This document shows, in pieces, positions 48,329 to 49,009 of a stretch of DNA of 49,009 nucleotides. This DNA is from JACRBE01 sp964429005 (GTDB taxonomy: Bacteria; Chlamydiota; Chlamydiia; Chlamydiales; JACRBE01), in NCBI GenBank assembly GCA_964429005.1, contig CAYSAJ010000013.1:1-49009 (forward strand). The letters are read 5' to 3'. The stretch's first letter is position 1. Each line of letters opens with the position of its first letter. Made by a program: the position numbers and the translations under genes. The notes below the pieces were generated by a model that was not told the origin of the DNA, did no database searches, and saw only the letters and a list, made by a program, of their open reading frames with translations.

Positions 48329-49009
48329 ATGAAAGTCCTAGATCTATTAAAAAAACCTTTTTCTTCAATAAACTCTTCTGGACGACTTGGCACGTTTTCA
48401 GGGGTTTTTATTCCTAACATCCTTCAGATGCTAGGAATCGTCCTTTTTATTCGCTTTGCGTTTATCCTGTCTGAAGTAGGGATTTACTCCTTACTAGCAA
48501 TGATAGGGCTTTCAAGCGCGCTTCTTTTGATCACAGGGATGTCCATGTCATCTATTGTGACAAACATGAAAATGGGCTCAGGGGGCATTTACTATGTCAT
48601 TTCGAGGTCACTGGGTATTCACCTTGGAAGCTCGATTGGTTTTTTACTTCTTCTAGCTCAAATCACGACCATTGCACTCTGTGTGAGTGGGTCTGCTTTG
48701 ATCATCCAAGAGCTTATTCCCAGCGCCCCCTTAATAGGAATAGAGGGAACAATTCTATTTGCTTTAGCCCTTATTTCCTATTTTTCCACGAGGCTCACCT
48801 CTTTTTTGCAGATCCTTATTTTTGGGCTCCTGGCGATCACTTTTTACTCGATTTCTGAAGGACATTACGACGCCTCATATAAAACCGATTTACCCCTTGT
48901 TAAGACAACTTTCTGGGGAGCCTTTGCTGTCATTTTCGCAGCCCTTACAGGTATTGAATCAGGGATGTCCCTATCTGGCGACCTTAAAAACCCTTCAAAA
49001 GCTCTTCCA
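48329..49009 (+). CDS. SLC12/cation-chloride-cotransporter-like permease, N-terminal part (cut by window edge)
   Basis: 227 codons run to the window end. The product has six or more membrane helices and the SLC12-like signatures GRLGTFSGVFIPNILQMLG, VLFIRFAF and GGIYYVISRSLGIHLG near the start, and TGIESGMSLSGDLKNPSKALP at the end, matching the VTGI-x-AG-x-x-SGDL motif of cation-chloride cotransporters in the APC superfamily. Substrate likely ions or amino acids. A strong ribosome site is not seen before ATG 48329. Bacterial SLC12 relatives exist, but I cannot tell whether this is a horizontal or vertical gene. Confidence 0.8.
   Translation, partial: MKVLDLLKKPFSSINSSGRLGTFSGVFIPNILQMLGIVLFIRFAFILSEVGIYSLLAMIGLSSALLLITGMSMSSIVTNMKMGSGGIYYVISRSLGIHLGSSIGFLLLLAQITTIALCVSGSALIIQELIPSAPLIGIEGTILFALALISYFSTRLTSFLQILIFGLLAITFYSISEGHYDASYKTDLPLVKTTFWGAFAVIFAALTGIESGMSLSGDLKNPSKALP

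Overview
This window looks like chromosome from a member of the phylum Chlamydiota, most likely an environmental (amoeba- or arthropod-associated, Parachlamydiales-type) lineage rather than Chlamydia itself. Chlamydial markers are a fused 3-dehydroquinate dehydratase/shikimate dehydrogenase (aroDE), an Hc2-type histone-like protein made almost only of Lys/Arg/Ala/Ser/Thr, a small SET-domain methyltransferase of the NUE kind, a PPi-dependent phosphofructokinase, and the order pyrG-yqgF-zwf-pgl that is also known from Chlamydia trachomatis (recalled, not searched). Genes absent from the small Chlamydiaceae genomes (sulfate adenylyltransferase/APS kinase, a GH63-like glucosidase, a cation-chloride-cotransporter-like permease, an acyl-CoA ligase/GNAT fusion) point to a larger environmental genome. 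I saw no rRNA, tRNA, IS element, phage gene or CRISPR array.

Layout. 1-924 (minus): a DMT-family exporter cut by the window edge, a holin-like membrane protein and a possible tiny ORF, tightly coupled. 1137-2769: a divergent PLP enzyme converging on the SET-domain protein. 2847-10354: the aromatic pathway, with aroDE on the minus strand followed by two effector-like genes, and aroB-aroA-aroK-aroC overlapping on the plus strand; only 15 bp separate the two divergent start codons. 10418-20327: envelope and housekeeping genes (AsmA-like protein, alpha/beta hydrolase, GH63-like glucosidase, mnmA, RDD protein, RluA-type pseudouridine synthase, PspC protein, adk, small membrane proteins). 20395-22985: a large inclusion-membrane-like protein, a PAP2 phosphatase and hctB. 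23308-28571: periplasmic-type glutaredoxin, APC permease, a hairpin-rich possible small RNA, a protease-like lipoprotein that has lost its catalytic residues, a methyltransferase and an MBL hydrolase. 28708-38658: central metabolism (PPi-PFK, serine deaminase, CTP synthase, YqgF, Zwf, OpcA, Pgl) with three small paralogous genes inserted on the opposite strand. 38665-49009: cyclophilin, a small ORF, the acyl-CoA ligase/GNAT fusion, a PAPS synthetase carrying an apparent Sec signal peptide, an SRPBCC-epimerase fusion, a DUF2878-like protein, a second large effector-like gene, and the start of an SLC12-like transporter.

How the genes work together: aroB, aroDE, aroK, aroA and aroC supply every step from DAHP to chorismate; only DAHP synthase is not in the window. 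Zwf, OpcA and Pgl form the oxidative pentose-phosphate entry and sit with CTP synthase. The four larger, visibly more G+C-rich genes (2847-5089, 20395-22140, 46223-48223) have hydrophobic bilobes or pairs of membrane segments, no Sec signal and low-complexity regions, which fits secreted inclusion-membrane or effector proteins; no function is assigned.

The points most worth a second look are the signal-peptide-bearing PAPS synthetase (42373-44076), the run of nine hairpins ending in a minus-strand terminator (25150-25382), the three small paralogs inside the conserved pentose-phosphate block (33929-35023), the catalytically dead M48-like lipoprotein (25683-26960), the ATT start at 360, and the EPSP synthase whose substrate loop naturally resembles a known glyphosate-tolerant double mutant.
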